6,418 nucleotides of DNA, from assembly GCA_027327685.1 (NCBI GenBank), contig DAHVYL010000042.1, forward strand, positions 1 through 6,418. The letters are read 5' to 3'. The position numbers and the translations under genes were made by a program. The notes below the pieces were generated by a model. That model made no database searches and was not told the DNA's origin. It was given only the letters and a program-made list of their open reading frames with translations. Positions 5,857 to 6,418 of this stretch are shown piece after piece; positions within the stretch are counted from its first letter, which is position 1; each line of letters opens with the position of its first letter. Origin of the DNA: Candidatus Woesebacteria bacterium. GTDB taxonomy: Bacteria > Patescibacteriota > Microgenomatia > UBA8517.

Positions 5857-6312
5857 ATGTGCCCAGTTTGTACCGTAACAGTGATTGCAGGACTCGGAAT
5901 TTCGAGATTTTTTGGAATAGATGACACAGTCACCGCTCTTTGGATCGGCGGATTCATTCTTTCCTTTTCCTTTGTCACAATCGATTGGATCAATAGAAGA
6001 TGGCTAAAACCGGGGAAAGGATGGGTGTCCTCGATATGGAAGCCGGCAGTTATTATTCTTATGTATCTTTTTGTACTTATCCCCTTGAGAATGAATGGGT
6101 CTATAGGAATTTTGCAAAATAGCCTTTGGGGGATAGACAAAATAGTTTTGGGTGTAGCCATCGGTTCGATTATCTTTCTGTTTGGGGTCTGGGCAGATAA
6201 AAAAATCCGTAAAGTGAGAGGCAAGCAACTATTTAAATTCCAGAAAGTTGCTTTACCGGTAGCAAGTCTTATAATTGCAAGTATTGTTTTGTACTTTGTA
6301 ACCAAGTATTAA
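5857..6312 (+). CDS. Four-helix membrane protein with N-terminal CPVC (CPxC family, copy 2)
   Basis: This 151-residue paralogue of the HCPLC protein at 3245-3760 starts directly with MCPVC (Cys2 and Cys5) and has no signal peptide. Hydrophobic segments lie at about 6-18 (short), 26-44, 63-76, 94-112 and 131-149. Conserved points shared with the paralogue are FGIDD, the Lys-Pro before the third segment, WGIDK and LFKFQK. The N-terminus is genuine as far as DNA shows: an in-frame TAG at 5821 and the lack of any ATG, GTG or TTG between it and 5857 rule out an extension. The start follows the HMA stop by one base with no ribosome-binding site, so coupling is likely. With the Cys pair at the extreme N-terminus, it could take copper or electrons from the chaperone next door if that end is cytosolic. 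Function unknown. Confidence 0.87.
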   Translation: MCPVCTVTVIAGLGISRFFGIDDTVTALWIGGFILSFSFVTIDWINRRWLKPGKGWVSSIWKPAVIILMYLFVLIPLRMNGSIGILQNSLWGIDKIVLGVAIGSIIFLFGVWADKKIRKVRGKQLFKFQKVALPVASLIIASIVLYFVTKY

Positions 6313-6326
6313 ATATCAAAGAATCA

Positions 6327-6418
6327 ATGATTAAAACATACAAAGATCTGGTGAATCGGGTGGAAAAAATTAAAATTGACAAGAAGATGGATCTTTCCGC
6401 GGGCGAGGATCTTTCAAT
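6327..6418 (+). CDS. Start of an unrecognised gene, 3' end outside window
   Basis: Thirty codons remain open to the window edge, starting at ATG 6327, 14 nt after the CPVC gene. The translation is charged and helical-looking, with KIKIDKKMDLSAGEDLS. The segment vaguely recalls small uncharacterised Patescibacteria proteins with a DLS-x2-EDLS motif, but this is from memory and cannot be confirmed on so little sequence. There is no clear ribosome-binding site. The short gap and shared direction suggest it belongs to the same transcript, or at least reads from it. Confidence 0.5.
   Translation, partial: MIKTYKDLVNRVEKIKIDKKMDLSAGEDLS

Noticed and set aside
5628..6305. A 225-codon open frame on the minus strand
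   Set aside because: It lies opposite the HMA and CPVC genes, which have clear motifs and good spacing; its translation shows no recognisable domain.
1..6418. tRNA, rRNA, CRISPR array, insertion sequence or attachment site
   Set aside because: The window is almost all coding, the only gap over 50 bp is the csoR promoter region, and no direct repeat series, transposase or RNA gene structure was seen.

Overview
The window is a compact metal-handling island, almost certainly for copper, built from two divergent gene sets that share a regulatory gap of about 100 bp (4533-4631). It is bacterial and moderately AT-rich. UGA is used as a stop: three junctions read ATGA, a stop overlapping the next start. 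The small genes, tight packing and several protein types suggest Patescibacteria (candidate phyla radiation), possibly Microgenomates-like. That placement is an inference from gene style, not from a marker gene, and is only moderately secure.

Left arm, minus strand, read from 4532 down to 1. The order is a CsoR-type copper-sensing repressor, a membrane-anchored DUF1573 protein, a four-helix membrane protein with an HCPLC motif, a secreted or anchored protein of unknown family with a CC-x8-C-x-H-x-M motif, a two-helix DUF5676-like membrane protein, a YHS-domain protein, an anchored cupredoxin, and a CopA-type Cu+ P1B-ATPase that runs off the left edge. Every junction is an overlap or a gap of at most 27 nt, so this looks like one eight-gene operon. 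Its promoter is very legible: a perfect TTGACA box, a 17-bp spacer and TAGGAT. The spacer is filled by a C/G palindrome of the kind CsoR binds. The predicted transcript starts almost at the csoR ATG, so csoR may be leaderless.

Right arm, plus strand, 4632 to the end. The order is a TauE/SafE or DsbD_2-type transporter fused to a C-terminal cupredoxin domain, a free-standing HMA copper chaperone, a second member of the CPxC four-helix membrane family, and the first 30 codons of an unrecognised gene.

Working model (inference): CsoR senses cytosolic Cu(I) and releases the operon. The HMA protein and CopA's own HMA domain carry Cu(I) to the membrane, where CopA and the SafE fusion move copper or reducing equivalents. 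The cupredoxin, DUF1573, CC-x8-C and CPxC proteins present Cys/His/Met sites outside the membrane. Three component types occur in both arms: the CPxC membrane protein, the cupredoxin and the HMA domain. This suggests the arms are two modules of one system. The CPxC pair and the CC-x8-C protein are the least explained parts.
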